Counted from the first letter of the stretch, positions 23,877-34,872 are shown. The stretch is 64,000 nt of DNA from Galeruca laticollis (GCA_963921935.1 OY998176.1:136784299-136848298); one strand, 5' to 3'. Translations and numbers: made by a program. The notes: a model not told the origin generated them from the sequence alone.

Positions 23877-24177
23877 AGGACTAAATATGATCCCTGGTAC
23901 AATATAAATATCTGTGCGCTAATTCAAATAATCAAAACTCTAAGATAGGACTAACTATGATCCCTGGTACAATATAAATATCTGTGCGCTATTGCTATTA
24001 ATCAAAACTCTAAGATAGGACTAAATATGATCCCTGGTACAATATAAATATCTGTGCGCTATTGCAAATGATCAAAACTCTAAGATAGGACTAAATATGA
24101 TCCCTGGTACAATATAAATATCTGTGCGCTATTTCAAATAATCAAAACTCTAAGATAGGACTAAATATGATCCCTGA
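23877..24177. repeat. 70-bp tandem repeat array
   Basis: Four full units and one partial unit with an exact period of 70: the word ctaa(a/c)tatgatccctg occurs at 23881, 23951, 24021, 24091 and 24161. Units differ mainly in a short block after gtgcgcta(t/a)t. The first and last units fade into sequences containing tatgactgaaaaag (23842 and 24251), which may be the ancestral context. Confidence 0.92.
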
Positions 24178-24412
24178 ACATAAGATAAATACCAATAACT
24201 GTTTAGATTCTACCAGTAGATGAGGGGCGCTGATATATATGATACACTAGATATGACTGAAAAAGAACTGTGGGGTCCCTTACCTTTTATGGGACACCCG
24301 GTTGAGTCAAAGAAAATATAATACAACAGATCAATACAAAATATAATAAAATAATTGTACGTTAAAAACTTACGTTTTGGAATATCACTAGTCACAAACT
24401 GCACACTATTAC
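24178..24412. other. Spacer between tandem array and LTR
   Basis: Non-coding. Contains a second tatgactgaaaaag word at 24251. It may belong to the terminal region of the LTR to its right; the LTR boundary is uncertain. Confidence 0.3.
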
Positions 24413-24751
24413 TGTTGGGGGTGAAGGGACCGTCAGTACTTAGACTGGCCTCTTCGGGGAGAGATACTTTCTATCTCTCTTGTTTGATTCAAATTTTCTC
24501 GTTATTTATTCTAAATTTTACCTTGTGAGAAGGTTAGTTTCCTATATCATTATTTTTTAATTTGTAGCGTACTGGTAAACAAATCATGACACAATCGTCA
24601 TCTGTAATGTTTTGTTAACCTTGCAATAACACATTTTGTTTGTATCAATTCTTTCGTTGAGGCCAACAGTTATTAGTTATTTCGAATAAAAAAAAATTGT
24701 CTATATAGGGCGTTCTTGAAATTTTCTATGTCATATCTCGTGTTCATTACA
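24413..24751 (-). repeat. 3' LTR of the env-bearing backbone element (left limit uncertain)
   Basis: Read on the minus strand, a polypurine tract (caagaggggaagtga, 24752-24766) is followed by TGTAATGAACACGAG, a TATA box (CTATATAG, ~24700) and a polyadenylation-type AATAAA at ~24507, which is LTR organisation. The first 33 bases recur at 49520-49552 with one mismatch, marking the other end of the element. I place the far end at a ...CCCCCAACA sequence, but no duplication confirms it. Confidence 0.55.
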
Positions 24752-25128
24752 TCACTTCCCCTCTTGTAAAAGTGTTGTGACGTTTCAGGTCCAACATCTT
24801 TTTCATATCTTAACTAATATATTAACATTGTTTGTTTTGCGAGTACATTTACCTGAACTTTATATTGTTTATAATTTGTTTTTACTTACCGCGCACTTGA
24901 CCTCACTCACGTTTCGATTTAACTGTTTTGACCCTGACCTAGGTCACGATTATTTACACTCGCGACACTGCTGCTTAGTAGATCGTTCATGGAGTGATTT
25001 CTCTCTGTCCAATGTTGCGATCTGAGGTGGCTCGTCTCTTGATGCTGTATCTGCTCCATTTATATCGCCTCTTCGTCTTGTTTCTGGGTTCTGCTGTGGG
25101 AGTGTATTACCCATGCCCTAAGGGGATC

Positions 25129-26424
25129 CTATATGCTGCATACCATCGCGATACCACATCCTACTGTCTGCTGGATGTGGATTGCATTCAATATCGTGTC
25201 TACCATGTATTTTAGTAGGTGATATGTGCAGTATATACTAATTATACCGCTTATTATTGAACCTATCTCCGTGAACCATTCCCAAGTATGTTTCAGGGTG
25301 GATTCGGCTAGGTTTTTAATTTCTTTTGCATCGAAAATATCTGACACTGTGTAACCTTGGCTGTTGGCGTTCAGTCCGGCTGCTCTGCGGGTAATTATGT
25401 TTTCAACCGCTTTTCTTTCCGTTCCGAATGTGAGTGTTCTTCGCGCTCCATCAATTTCTTCTGGTGTGTATAGACCCTTTGCTCCCAATGGCTGGATGGG
25501 ACCAAAGTGGAGGTCCATTTCTTCGTCTGGTTTGAGTATCTTAGGTTCATTTGCTATTGTGGGGTGCGGGTTTAAGCCTAACCATTGATCTTCTATGTAG
25601 TATAGTGGTGGTATCATGATGTTCCAGTCTATTTCTTCTGCGTGGTTTTGGATTATTCTGGTTAGTGGGGCCATGAACTTTGTTCCGTTGTTAACTTCGA
25701 TTGGTAACTCTTTGTAGCATTTTTCGGTCCTTCTTAGGTTAACTGTGGCTGGTGTACACTTCATTATGTATAGTACATCGCCTAGAACTCTGCCTATATG
25801 ACCAGGCTCGTTCTCTATTAATTGACTAACTGCGTTTGGTAGTGTGTGAGCCATTATTAGTCTGTTTTTTAGTACGTCTCTCTTTATTATGCATCTTCTA
25901 TGTATTGTGTCTGTATATAGCATGCTTACGTCACGTTTGTATGCTTGCTCTATATACAAAAGTTTGCTATTTACGTAGTTCATGAGATCGACGTTTTGGG
26001 GTAGAATTGGCATAGTCGGTTGAAGGTTTTGTTTGTATTCAAGGGCAATGACAATTCTTGGGTGCTCTGTTTGCCAAACTTCGATACCGCATAGTAGGTT
26101 TCTCCTTTGTAGTGTTAAGGCGAAAACTTTGTCTTTTTCTCCTATGACTATCAGTTTTTTTTTGTGTTTGTTTGTTTGTGATTATATTTCCCAAGCCTTT
26201 GTATAGCTGGCTTAGGTGATCTTCACACGTGGTTGGCTCGTAACTGGTCCAGGTTGCTTCGCCCGTGGTCTTGTCGAAACAATACCCATTTGTAAATTTG
26301 CATGTTATGACTTCTTCTAGATGGATTTCGTTTGTGTCGAGGGTCACCCTGGCTAGATAATATCTTGTTGTTATTTTGACTGCGGCTATTATTACCACGT
26401 CGTTCCAACTTCTTCCATTCTCTT
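25129..26424 (-). pseudogene. env: Env-like glycoprotein, C-terminal part (backbone element)
   Basis: Continues the env begun at 31545-31073 after the copia insertion. The first part (26424-26163) is in one frame; a nine-T run (26155-26163 on the plus strand) marks a one-base shift, after which the frame is open to the stop at 25129. The ectodomain is rich in Cys and has no RxxR plus GLIDGLG fusion signature, so it is not the baculovirus-F type seen at 8835-10541. Near its end is a hydrophobic membrane segment (IGSIISGIISIYCTYHLL). The general look recalls glycoproteins that insect LTR elements captured from chuvirus-like negative-strand RNA viruses; that is a hypothesis from pattern memory, not a match. 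Confidence 0.6.
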
Positions 26425-26429
26425 GGTAG
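26425..26429. repeat. Target-site duplication of copia insertion, left
   Basis: GGTAG here and at 31068-31072, directly outside the two LTRs; five bases as expected for Ty1/copia integration. Confidence 0.9.
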
Positions 26430-26628
26430 TGTTAAAGTAAAATTGTACTTTATATGTTAATTGTTCTAAAAGACAGTCGGTAGTCGTTACCTTGACTACA
26501 AATAAAATGATTTAATTTTCAATTTTAATTTTTCTAACTTGTCAGTCAAAAAGCGAACAGTTATGTTAATTTACTGAATAAAAAGTTCACATCAAGATTA
26601 AACTGCATTCCTTGTAGTTATTTTAATT
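26430..26628 (+). repeat. copia 5' LTR
   Basis: 199 bases, TGTTAAAG ... TTTTAATT. Differs from the 3' LTR at a single position by eye (gtactttat versus gtacattat near base 20). Confidence 0.95.
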
Positions 26629-26642
26629 GGTTATGGGCCCAG
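26629..26642 (+). promoter_or_regulatory. copia primer-binding site (initiator-Met tRNA half type)
   Basis: GGTTATGGGCCCAG immediately after the 5' LTR. It matches the internal part of initiator methionine tRNA used by Drosophila copia. Confidence 0.85.
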
Positions 26643-26737
26643 AACGCTTAATTGTGTACTAGAATCGTTTTTATTCAAGAAAGAATAAATTCGTAAAAGA
26701 AACGGTTGGACTGTGAAGTATCGTTGAATAGCCACAG

Positions 26738-29700
26738 ATGGATTTGGCGAAGCACATCAAACCCTTGGCCGGTGAGGCAGACTGGCCGATCTGGAAGCGG
26801 AAGATTCGTGATCTGCTCGATTATCATGAAGGTGCATTAGACGTTATCGATAACAAGATTAAAAAACCAGAACCTCTAGCTGACGGCGCTAGTGCGGCTA
26901 AACAAAAAGAATTCAAAGAGAAGTATGATTTCTTTCGAAAGGCAAATAGCTACGCAAAGTCTATGATTGCTAGCTCAGTTACAGATGCGGTGTATGAGAA
27001 AATCATCGATAAAGAAACCGCGCGTGATGCTTTCGAGGCCCTTAAAGAGCAGTTTGAAGCGACATCCAAGGATCAAGTTTTTCAAATTTGTGATTCATTT
27101 TTCGCTTTTAGTTGGATGTTAGGTGAGGACGTGTCTACACATTTAGCTAAGTTGAGAAGTCTTTGGAGTGATCTCAACAACGGTCTCACTGCTCGAAATG
27201 AAAACAAGTTACCAGACTTAATGCTTGTGTGTAAAACGCTCAATATTTTACCTGCTGCATTTGAGACATTTAGGTCCAGTTGGATGCTGCTCACCAAAGA
27301 CACAGAGAAAACCTTTGACGAGCTGACTACACAGTTGTGTATGTTCGAAAGAAATTTCAAGAAAAGCACCAACAACGACAAATTTTCTCAAGAAGCTCTA
27401 GTGGCAAAAGGCGAGACGCAAAAACAAGACGCGAAAAAGAAGTCGAGAGCAGGTACAACCTGTAATTATTGTGGTAAGAAAAACCATTGGGTCAGTGAAT
27501 GCAGAAAGTGGATCGCAGATGGACGACCATCCAAAAATAAGTCCGTTAATGACTCTCAAAACCAAGCTAACCACAAAAATAACCAAAACAAATTTCAGAG
27601 CAATGCTATTGAGGTTAAGGAAGGTCTTGTGTTGTCATTTTCAGAGATTTTCAATACTGAGATCAACACTACAGACTGGTGGATCGACAACGGTGCTACA
27701 AGGCACGCAACGAATAATTTCGATTTCTCTGTAGATTTTGAAAAATTCAAGAATCCGTGTGGCATAAAGGCTGCAGGAAAAGAGCTTTTGCAAGCAGTAG
27801 GGAAAGGCATCGTAAAAGTTGTATCAACAGTGAACGACGAGCGATACATCCTAACCTTGCACGATGTTTGGTACGTTCCCGACATATCGAAGAATTTGTT
27901 TTCTGTTCTAGCAGCTCAAGACAGAAACCTAAACAGTATGTTTGAATCAACAGCTACGTGGTGCTCGCTCAAAGTGAATAACAAGATACTGCTAAGTGGA
28001 GTCCGAAATGTTCACGGAACACTATTCAAAGCAGCTATCAAACCGATTTTTCCCGCTGGTAATGTAAGTTTCAATGTTGCTGTTACTGATAGTTCTCAAT
28101 TACAGCTGTATCACGAGAGGTGGGGACATCAGGACAAGCAGCACGTGAAAAACTTGTTACAAAAAGAATTGGGTATTAACGTCAAGTTAGACAGAGAAAT
28201 TTGTGAACCGTGCGTTTACGGTAAGGCCCATCGTTTAGCTTTCGGTACTAGAAGAAAAGCAAGCCAACCTGGAGAACTGATTGCTACAGATTTATGTGGT
28301 CCTTTTGATGTATCATATAGCAAGAAGAGGTATATGGCCATATTCAAAGATATGTTCACTAAATTTCGATATTGCTACATAATTGCAGAGAAGTCTGACG
28401 TCACAGCAGCTTTACAGTCAATGATTGCTCACGCAAAACAGCAAGGTCATTCGATTAAGGCGCTGCTGAGTGACAATGGCGGCGAGTTCGACAATGTGGA
28501 GGTCAAGGCTATTCTAGAGAAAAATGGAATTACGCACAGATTGACAGCTCCGTATACACCACAGCAAAATGGTTGCGTTGAACGAGAAAATCGCACAATC
28601 GTTGAAATGGCTAGAACATTCAAGTACTCCAATCCCGACGTGAAATTTCCTGAAGCCATTTGGGCAGAATTAGTCACTACAGCTACGTACGTATTGAACA
28701 GAACAGGCAAATCATCAGTAGACGGTGTAAGTCCTTACGAGCTGTGGATTGGAAGTAAGCCGAGAATTAAGCACTTACGCATCATTGCATCAACTTGCTA
28801 CGTTCATATACCTAAAGAAAAGAGAAGAAAAATGGACGAGAAAGCAATCAAGGGTTATTTGATAGGTTACGATAACGATGAAAGATACAGAATTTATGTC
28901 AAGGAAGAGCACAAAGTTATTGTCTCAAGAGACGTTCAATTTCGCGAATTAACGAGAGATTGCGATCATGAGGTTCAGTTACCACTCAAATATTCTCATT
29001 TACAGAAAGATAACACCGAGGAAAATCCTGAGGTTCCAGTCGAACTAGAAGAGCCTTTGGAGTACCCCGAGATACCAGTTCAACAAGATGAACCACTTGA
29101 GTACGAGTCGGAAAGCACGGAACCTGAATCGGCAACCGATGACGAGGAAGAGCCAGCGACGCCCTCGCCAGTACCTGCAAGAACTTTGAGAGATCGCTCG
29201 AAGTTGAGAAAGCCAAGTTACCTACAAGAATATGCACACATTGCTGAAAACACTGATTTTATTGACACGTATGTAACTCCTCAATCATTCCAAGAAGCTG
29301 TTTCAGGTAGGGAAAGTTTACAGTGGAAACGAGCCATGGATGATGAGATGAAATCGCTCAATGAAAATCACACATGGAAGCTGTCAACTTTGCCACAAGG
29401 AGCAAAAGCGATCCCATGTAAATGGACCTACAGAGTTAAAACCAATCCAGATGGTTCGGTCAATCGATACAAGGCAAGACTAGTTATAAAAGGTTTCAGT
29501 CAACGCTACGGCATTGACTATAGCCAGACCTTCAGCCCAGTAGCAAGAATGGCAACTATTCGGTCGATTTTAAGCATAGCTGCAAGTGAGCAGATGCATC
29601 TAGCACAGTTTGACGTATCTACAGCATTTTTATACGGCGAACTTGAAGAGGTTATTTACATGCAGCAACCAGAAGGCTACAAAAACGGTACTGATCAGGT

Positions 29701-30802
29701 ATGTCAACTTCAAAAAAGTTTGTATGGTTTGAAACAGGCTCCAAGATGCTGGTTCAAACGTTTTGGCAAGTATCTTATCAGTCTCGGCTTCAAAGTTAGT
29801 GATGCAGATCCATGTTTGTTCATGCGAAAAGAAAATGACAAAAGTATTATCATGGCTCTGTACGTAGATGATGGATTAGTTGCCGCAACAGATCCTCAAG
29901 ATTTGAAGATTTTCTTACAAGATTTAAGCAAAGAATTCAAGATCACTTCACAGAAAGCTTCATACTTTTTAGGGCTAGAAATTGAACAAACAGATGATTA
30001 CATTACAATTAATCAACAAGCTTTTGCTAAAAAGATTCTAGAACGTTTCAATTTTTCAGACTGCAAACCAGTCTCTACGCCAATGTTGAAAGCTTCTGAG
30101 ATTTCTCAATCAGGGAAAGAAAATTCCAAAGCACATAATTTCCCTTACAGACAGGCGGTCGGAGCTCTCATGTATTTGATGCTAGGAACTCGACCTGACT
30201 TAGCATACAGCGTTGGATTTTTATCAAGATCACTGGAAAATCCATCTATGGAAGATGTAGCTCGCGTTAAAAGAGTTTTCCGCTATGTAGCAGGCACATT
30301 GACGAAAGGAATAACCTATACTCGTAAGGTAAAAAGGGGTATTCTTGAGACTTTCAGTGACGCTGATTTTGGAGGATGCACGAAAACTGGTCGCTCTACT
30401 TCTGGTGTCGTAGTTAAGTATGCAGGAGGGGCTATTTCATGGATGAGTCAAAGACAACCTACGGTAGCCACTTCCACTACCGAAGCTGAAATTATTGCAG
30501 CAAGTGAAGCAGCTAAAGAAATTATTTGGCTCTCAAGATTGTTTAAAAATATTGTAACTTTAAAGCAAGTTCCAATAATTGAGGTCGACAATACAGCAGC
30601 AGTGCGTTTAAGCGAAAATCCAGAGTTTCATCGACGAACAAAACATATAGCCATCAAGCACTTCTTTATTCGAGAGAGGGTAACCGAAGGCGAATTAGCA
30701 GTTCAACAAATATCTTCTGAGAATCAACTGGCAGATATTATGACGAAGCCTTTGGGTGCAATACGATTACAAATATTACGCGATAAATTGGGTTTAAAGT
30801 AA
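26738..30802 (+). CDS. gag-pol: copia Gag-Pol polyprotein
   Basis: 1354 residues in one frame starting at the first ATG after the PBS (MDLAKHIKPL). Domains in order: capsid (1-225); CCHC knuckle CNYCGKKNHWVSEC at ~241-254; protease with WWIDNGATRHA at ~313, where Asp-Asn-Gly replaces the commoner Asp-Ser-Gly; integrase with H-H-C-C finger (HERWGH ... CEPCVYGK, ~457-490) and D-D-E residues (ATDLCGPF ~517, LLSDNGGEF ~577, ENRTIVE ~614); a Pro/Glu-rich linker (~750-815); RT with ALYVDDGLVA at ~1041; RNase H with FSDADFGG at ~1206 and TTEAEIIAASEA at ~1247. All catalytic motifs are present. As in Drosophila copia, a shorter spliced gag mRNA is possible, but I did not identify its sites. Confidence 0.96.
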   Translation: MDLAKHIKPLAGEADWPIWKRKIRDLLDYHEGALDVIDNKIKKPEPLADGASAAKQKEFKEKYDFFRKANSYAKSMIASSVTDAVYEKIIDKETARDAFEALKEQFEATSKDQVFQICDSFFAFSWMLGEDVSTHLAKLRSLWSDLNNGLTARNENKLPDLMLVCKTLNILPAAFETFRSSWMLLTKDTEKTFDELTTQLCMFERNFKKSTNNDKFSQEALVAKGETQKQDAKKKSRAGTTCNYCGKKNHWVSECRKWIADGRPSKNKSVNDSQNQANHKNNQNKFQSNAIEVKEGLVLSFSEIFNTEINTTDWWIDNGATRHATNNFDFSVDFEKFKNPCGIKAAGKELLQAVGKGIVKVVSTVNDERYILTLHDVWYVPDISKNLFSVLAAQDRNLNSMFESTATWCSLKVNNKILLSGVRNVHGTLFKAAIKPIFPAGNVSFNVAVTDSSQLQLYHERWGHQDKQHVKNLLQKELGINVKLDREICEPCVYGKAHRLAFGTRRKASQPGELIATDLCGPFDVSYSKKRYMAIFKDMFTKFRYCYIIAEKSDVTAALQSMIAHAKQQGHSIKALLSDNGGEFDNVEVKAILEKNGITHRLTAPYTPQQNGCVERENRTIVEMARTFKYSNPDVKFPEAIWAELVTTATYVLNRTGKSSVDGVSPYELWIGSKPRIKHLRIIASTCYVHIPKEKRRKMDEKAIKGYLIGYDNDERYRIYVKEEHKVIVSRDVQFRELTRDCDHEVQLPLKYSHLQKDNTEENPEVPVELEEPLEYPEIPVQQDEPLEYESESTEPESATDDEEEPATPSPVPARTLRDRSKLRKPSYLQEYAHIAENTDFIDTYVTPQSFQEAVSGRESLQWKRAMDDEMKSLNENHTWKLSTLPQGAKAIPCKWTYRVKTNPDGSVNRYKARLVIKGFSQRYGIDYSQTFSPVARMATIRSILSIAASEQMHLAQFDVSTAFLYGELEEVIYMQQPEGYKNGTDQVCQLQKSLYGLKQAPRCWFKRFGKYLISLGFKVSDADPCLFMRKENDKSIIMALYVDDGLVAATDPQDLKIFLQDLSKEFKITSQKASYFLGLEIEQTDDYITINQQAFAKKILERFNFSDCKPVSTPMLKASEISQSGKENSKAHNFPYRQAVGALMYLMLGTRPDLAYSVGFLSRSLENPSMEDVARVKRVFRYVAGTLTKGITYTRKVKRGILETFSDADFGGCTKTGRSTSGVVVKYAGGAISWMSQRQPTVATSTTEAEIIAASEAAKEIIWLSRLFKNIVTLKQVPIIEVDNTAAVRLSENPEFHRRTKHIAIKHFFIRERVTEGELAVQQISSENQLADIMTKPLGAIRLQILRDKLGLK

Positions 30803-30868
30803 CATAGTGGGTACTAAGATGTTTTGTTTGTTTATTTCATTATTATTACAACAATTAACAAGGGAAAG

Positions 30869-31067
30869 TGTTAAAGTAAAATTGTACATTATATGTTAAT
30901 TGTTCTAAAAGACAGTCGGTAGTCGTTACCTTGACTACAAATAAAATGATTTAATTTTCAATTTTAATTTTTCTAACTTGTCAGTCAAAAAGCGAACAGT
31001 TATGTTAATTTACTGAATAAAAAGTTCACATCAAGATTAAACTGCATTCCTTGTAGTTATTTTAATT
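30869..31067 (+). repeat. copia 3' LTR
   Basis: 199 bases, preceded by the polypurine tract and followed by GGTAG (31068-31072), the right copy of the target duplication. Confidence 0.95.
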
Positions 31068-31072
31068 GGTAG

Positions 31073-31545
31073 GAGGTCCCCTTGCAAGTTCCGGTGTTAT
31101 CTAAAGTCCCCCCTATTTTGATTGATGCTGTTGTTGTTCCATTCATGATTATATTGTCGATTGTCTGTTGATACAGTTGTATTGTTTTGTATCTATGCAT
31201 GGCTCTGCATTCTTCTGTTCCCAATTTATGTATGTAGGTGGACAGCCCTTCGTTGACTACGGATGTGTGGCTGTGTATCCCGCAGTAAAACAGGAGTCTG
31301 GTTACTTCTACTAGGCATGACCATACTTTTTGTAGTTTGATTTCGTTGCGTTGAATTACTTGAATGTACCTGCTTTCACTCGCGTACGTCGTCTCGGGTT
31401 CCAGGCACTTTTGTACGTCTTTTAGGGAGATCACTGTAATGTTTGTATTGGGGTTCGAACAGTCGTAATCAATTAACGTAATTGCTGTTTGAAGCCCGCA
31501 CATAACGAGTGTTACCCAGGTCAGAAGGGCGCTGTGTCGTTCCAT
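31073..31545 (-). pseudogene. env: Env-like glycoprotein, N-terminal part (backbone element)
   Basis: ATG at 31545-31543 (MERHSALLTWV), followed by a hydrophobic signal-peptide-like start and a Cys-containing ectodomain with several N-glycosylation sequons (e.g. NTNIT, NGTT). An in-frame TAA lies just upstream, so this ATG is the likely start. The frame is open up to the copia insertion at 31072 and resumes at 26424. Confidence 0.65.
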
Positions 31546-32136
31546 GGTCGTGCACAATTATCAATAATTACATTCGTTAACATTCATTGTTTACATATTT
31601 TCAAAGCATAATGATTATTTATTACAGTTATGATGTTTCATCTTCCCCCGTTAACGCTACATTTGCGTTGTTGCCCTTTGTTTATTTTTCTAAATTGACC
31701 GAACTGTACAATCATTTAGGACTGTCAATTGAGTTCCTAGTGTAAGACTATTGTCTGTTTTTATATTTCTAGTTGGTGACTAAACTGTAACTTATTTGTT
31801 CACCTTGTATTTAACGAAATGGAATCTAAAAATACCTTGGATTTGTTTTGCAAGCGTTGCATTGTTTGACTACGGTTGTTTACTTCTTTGACCTTGCTTT
31901 ATGTAATGTCAGTGTTTTGTGTGTTGAATTAATGAAAAAATAATTTCATTGCTTTATTCTTTTAAGTAAACAATATACTTATTGTAGCCATTATGGAATA
32001 TGACTGAATTTGTGTTTTTTAATCTGATTTACCTATTTTATACCTTAGAACTTATTGTTATTTATTGTATGTGTATATCTATGTGTATTAATTTATCGTA
32101 GGGTTTATCTACTTTTAAAACGAAATTCGATTCTAG
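31546..32136 (-). other. Spacer between pol and env of the backbone element
   Basis: Many stops in all frames. It lies between the pol tail stop (~32137) and the env ATG. Possibly carries the env splice acceptor; none is convincing. Confidence 0.4.
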
Positions 32137-32243
32137 TGTGACCTCGGTGTGTGTGAACCAACTGAGTGATTAAGCGGATCTATTTGTTGTAAGTTTATGG
32201 GATATTTTCGCCTGATTTTGTATGATATATGGTAGTGTTTGGT
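32137..32243 (-). pseudogene. pol: Last ~35 codons of backbone pol
   Basis: When the P element and one GTTTGGT copy are removed, the frame from 38914-38032 runs on here to a TAG at about 32137. It is basic and has no recognised motif. Confidence 0.5.
32237..32243. repeat. Target-site duplication of P-type element, left
   Basis: GTTTGGT here and at 38032-38038, immediately outside the inverted termini. Confidence 0.8.
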
Positions 32244-33026
32244 CACAGATTAGAGAAAGAACAGATACGAATCCCGGTAAAACATCAAACGATTTTCAAC
32301 TCCGTCTTCAATGACCTCGGACCTTTAACTCTGTATGGCCGCGATGTTGCCAGTTTAAAATATTTTCTGAATTTCTAACCAAACTGCAATGTTGACTCGG
32401 GGACAATAACAATTTCCAGTGCCGGATCTATTTTTTTTTGGAAATTTCCACTAAATCTTTCAAACTGGGCCATTAATTAAAACAATAACCATAACCGAAT
32501 ATATATTCATGTATTTATTTAATACCTATGTGTACATTCTTATGATTTGTTATAAATAGTCATTACTCTTGGGAGATTAATTAATAAATACATTTTTAGA
32601 TAACACAAATCACTACAAAAATTCATCAAATTCCAAATAATTCTCAATTTATCATTTATCAAAGGAAATACAAACGGGATGAGCCAAATACGGTATTCAA
32701 TACCATATCAATTATACAGTATAAATTGGTAATTGTAATTATTGAAACTAAATAGTACGAAATTAAAACATAATTTTGTTATTAAGATACAGCTTTTTTA
32801 GCTTATTACAAAATGTAAATAATTTGTCAAGGAATATATCAATATAAACATGGTTATAGACTGAGTAAAAGGATTTACAACACCTACGCAAGGGAGAATT
32901 TTGATAATAATTTGTAGCACTAAAGTTAATATCAAAAACTTTAAAAATATTAAATTTAACGAGGCAGGCAATCTCGTTGGAATCAACAAGATTATTAACA
33001 ATTTTACATAAAAATTGATTTATTGA

Positions 33027-34872
33027 TTATAAATTGAGTAAAATAGACAGTTTTCTGTTTTTCTTTGGCTGGAACTTAAAATCTCTATTGCTAAATTTCA
33101 GCAAATAAAAAATCCTCAATCGGATGAACAATTTTTTTAAATATTCGCGGGGGAAGCGTTCACAAGGATGTGTAAATTCTGTAGCTGTTGATATCATATA
33201 TAAATTATTTCCAACCGAAGGGTTCGGCAAATATTTATCTATGTTTGTGAAAAAAAGGCATTCTAAATTATAAATATATTGACAAAACGAGTCCTCGGGT
33301 GTTTTGAGCTTTCCAAATACTAAGTTCTTGTCATATGCTTTATAATAAATGAACATATTGGTGAAGTCCAAAACTTGCGTATTTGTAGAAAATTGTTGAC
33401 AAACATCACATGAATGAATTTTTAGACACTTACCAATAAGATATCCAACCACATATTCAAATGCGTTTTGTTCTGGCAATGGATTTCGATGATAATCACA
33501 ATTAGTGACTCTGAAATTTGCGGAAAATTGGTTAATGGCAATAGGAGTTTTAATAATCATAGATGTATTAGTGCGCCAAACAACATAATAAATTTTCAAA
33601 CTGATCTTCACAATTCATGAAAGATGAATTGAAAAAGTTGATAAAAAATAATTTTTTAAATGCACGTGAAAACTGAATGGGGGTAGGGTTGGTAGCATTT
33701 CCACTTTGTTGTCTAATACTACCAAAAAAGTTTTCAAGACAGTCTTGATTTAGACGTCTTGTTAAAATAAATTTAAAATTTTTTGATTTTAAATATGCCC
33801 ATATTTCTAACAAGGAATTAATTGTAATTTTCCACCCTTTAATAAATTTGCTATGGTTTGTAGTATTTCTCCCTGCAATGCTCATAACACTCATGTTATT
33901 TAATATTTTAATTGAATCCTTTAAAAAATCAATTTGGTGTATTTCCCCGGAAAATTTTCTGTTATATAGTTTGACATTGTTCAATGAAGAAGAATTGAAA
34001 ATATCAAACAATTTGTCAGCATGTGAAATAAGTGTGACTGTATCTGAAGCTTCTTGAGGTAAGCATTTTAACGATACATACGTTTCTAAGCTGGCTGCAA
34101 CGGTAGCACTCAATACTTGAGTTGCAAATATTACTCGCATTTTTTCAAAATTTGTAGGTTTTATATGCGATTCTGTAAGCTTTGGAGCTAAACGATTTCG
34201 AAGCATTTTATCTTTTTCATAAAATTGAACTATATATTTCCAGGATGTTTTTTTATTGTCCCAGCATATTTCATTAGTCAGCATATTATTTCTTATTGCC
34301 TTAATAAGATGTGGAGGATCGAAATAATAAAATAATTTTTTTCCACCCAAAGTAAAACTTGGTTTTTGTGGAGTCACACCCAAATGTTCTGAAAGTTCTA
34401 CAAAGTTTGAACCCATATCAGAAATTAAAACAATAACATCAAGACCAATATTCCCTAATTCTATTAAAAAAATTTCTAGCATTGCTTTTATTTGCAACAC
34501 AGATGCAGTTGTAGAAGTAAATGCATATCCTAATGGTTGTTTCCTATTATTTTTTAGTCCTCTAGCCATAATAACAAAAGCATTATTTGCTATATTATTG
34601 GTTCTATTTGTACCATCATCCTCAAACCCAATAACACCATCACGACCAAAGTTATAAAATAAATTACTTTTCAACGATATTTCATCTATTGTTAAAGCAC
34701 AAATACGATCTTCAGCCTCCATATGGTCAATTTTTAATTTTAGTAAATCAAATAATTGTTTGTTTAAACCAGCAGTAAAATGTGCGTTATCCGTGCATTT
34801 TTGTAAACTCCTTACAGATGGCAGTGAAAAAGATTTTTGTAAATGTCTGTATGCCTTTGGCCCAAGAAAATA
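33027..34872 (-). pseudogene. P-type transposase, catalytic part
   Basis: Main exon of a P-element/THAP9-like transposase. It opens right after an in-frame TAA (34873-34875) with YFLGPKAYRHLQKSF, then ICALTIDEIS, VLISDMGSN (catalytic Asp region), YYFDPPHLIKAIRNN, and the hallmark block LTRRLNQDCLENFFGSIRQQ with the acidic residues, followed by a GNATNPTPIQF motif. The 34722-33568 stretch is open. A frameshift near 33600 moves the C-terminal region (EQNAFEYVVGYLIGKCLK, CDVCQQF) into another frame ending at 33027. Upstream exons are described separately. Confidence 0.88.

Larger units (their letters stand above)
26430..31067 (+). mobile_element. Ty1/copia element, structurally intact
   Basis: 4638 bases: two 199-base LTRs, PBS, one long ORF and a polypurine tract (agggaaag, 30861-30868) right before the 3' LTR, with a 5-base target duplication. 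It interrupts the env of the backbone element. The almost identical LTRs and the unbroken ORF indicate recent insertion; this is the most plausible currently active element in the window. Confidence 0.95.

Noticed and set aside
23877..24177. CRISPR-like array
   Set aside because: Units are contiguous 70-base tandem repeats without unique spacers, in a eukaryotic transposon context.
24777..25215. Plus-strand frames of 73-82 codons
   Set aside because: They lie opposite the 3' UTR and env end of the backbone element and have no motif.
31620..31690. Pol C-terminal end ahead of env in the backbone element
   Set aside because: A short minus-strand frame ends there with a GEDETS-like sequence, but stops separate it from the pol frame ending near 32137.
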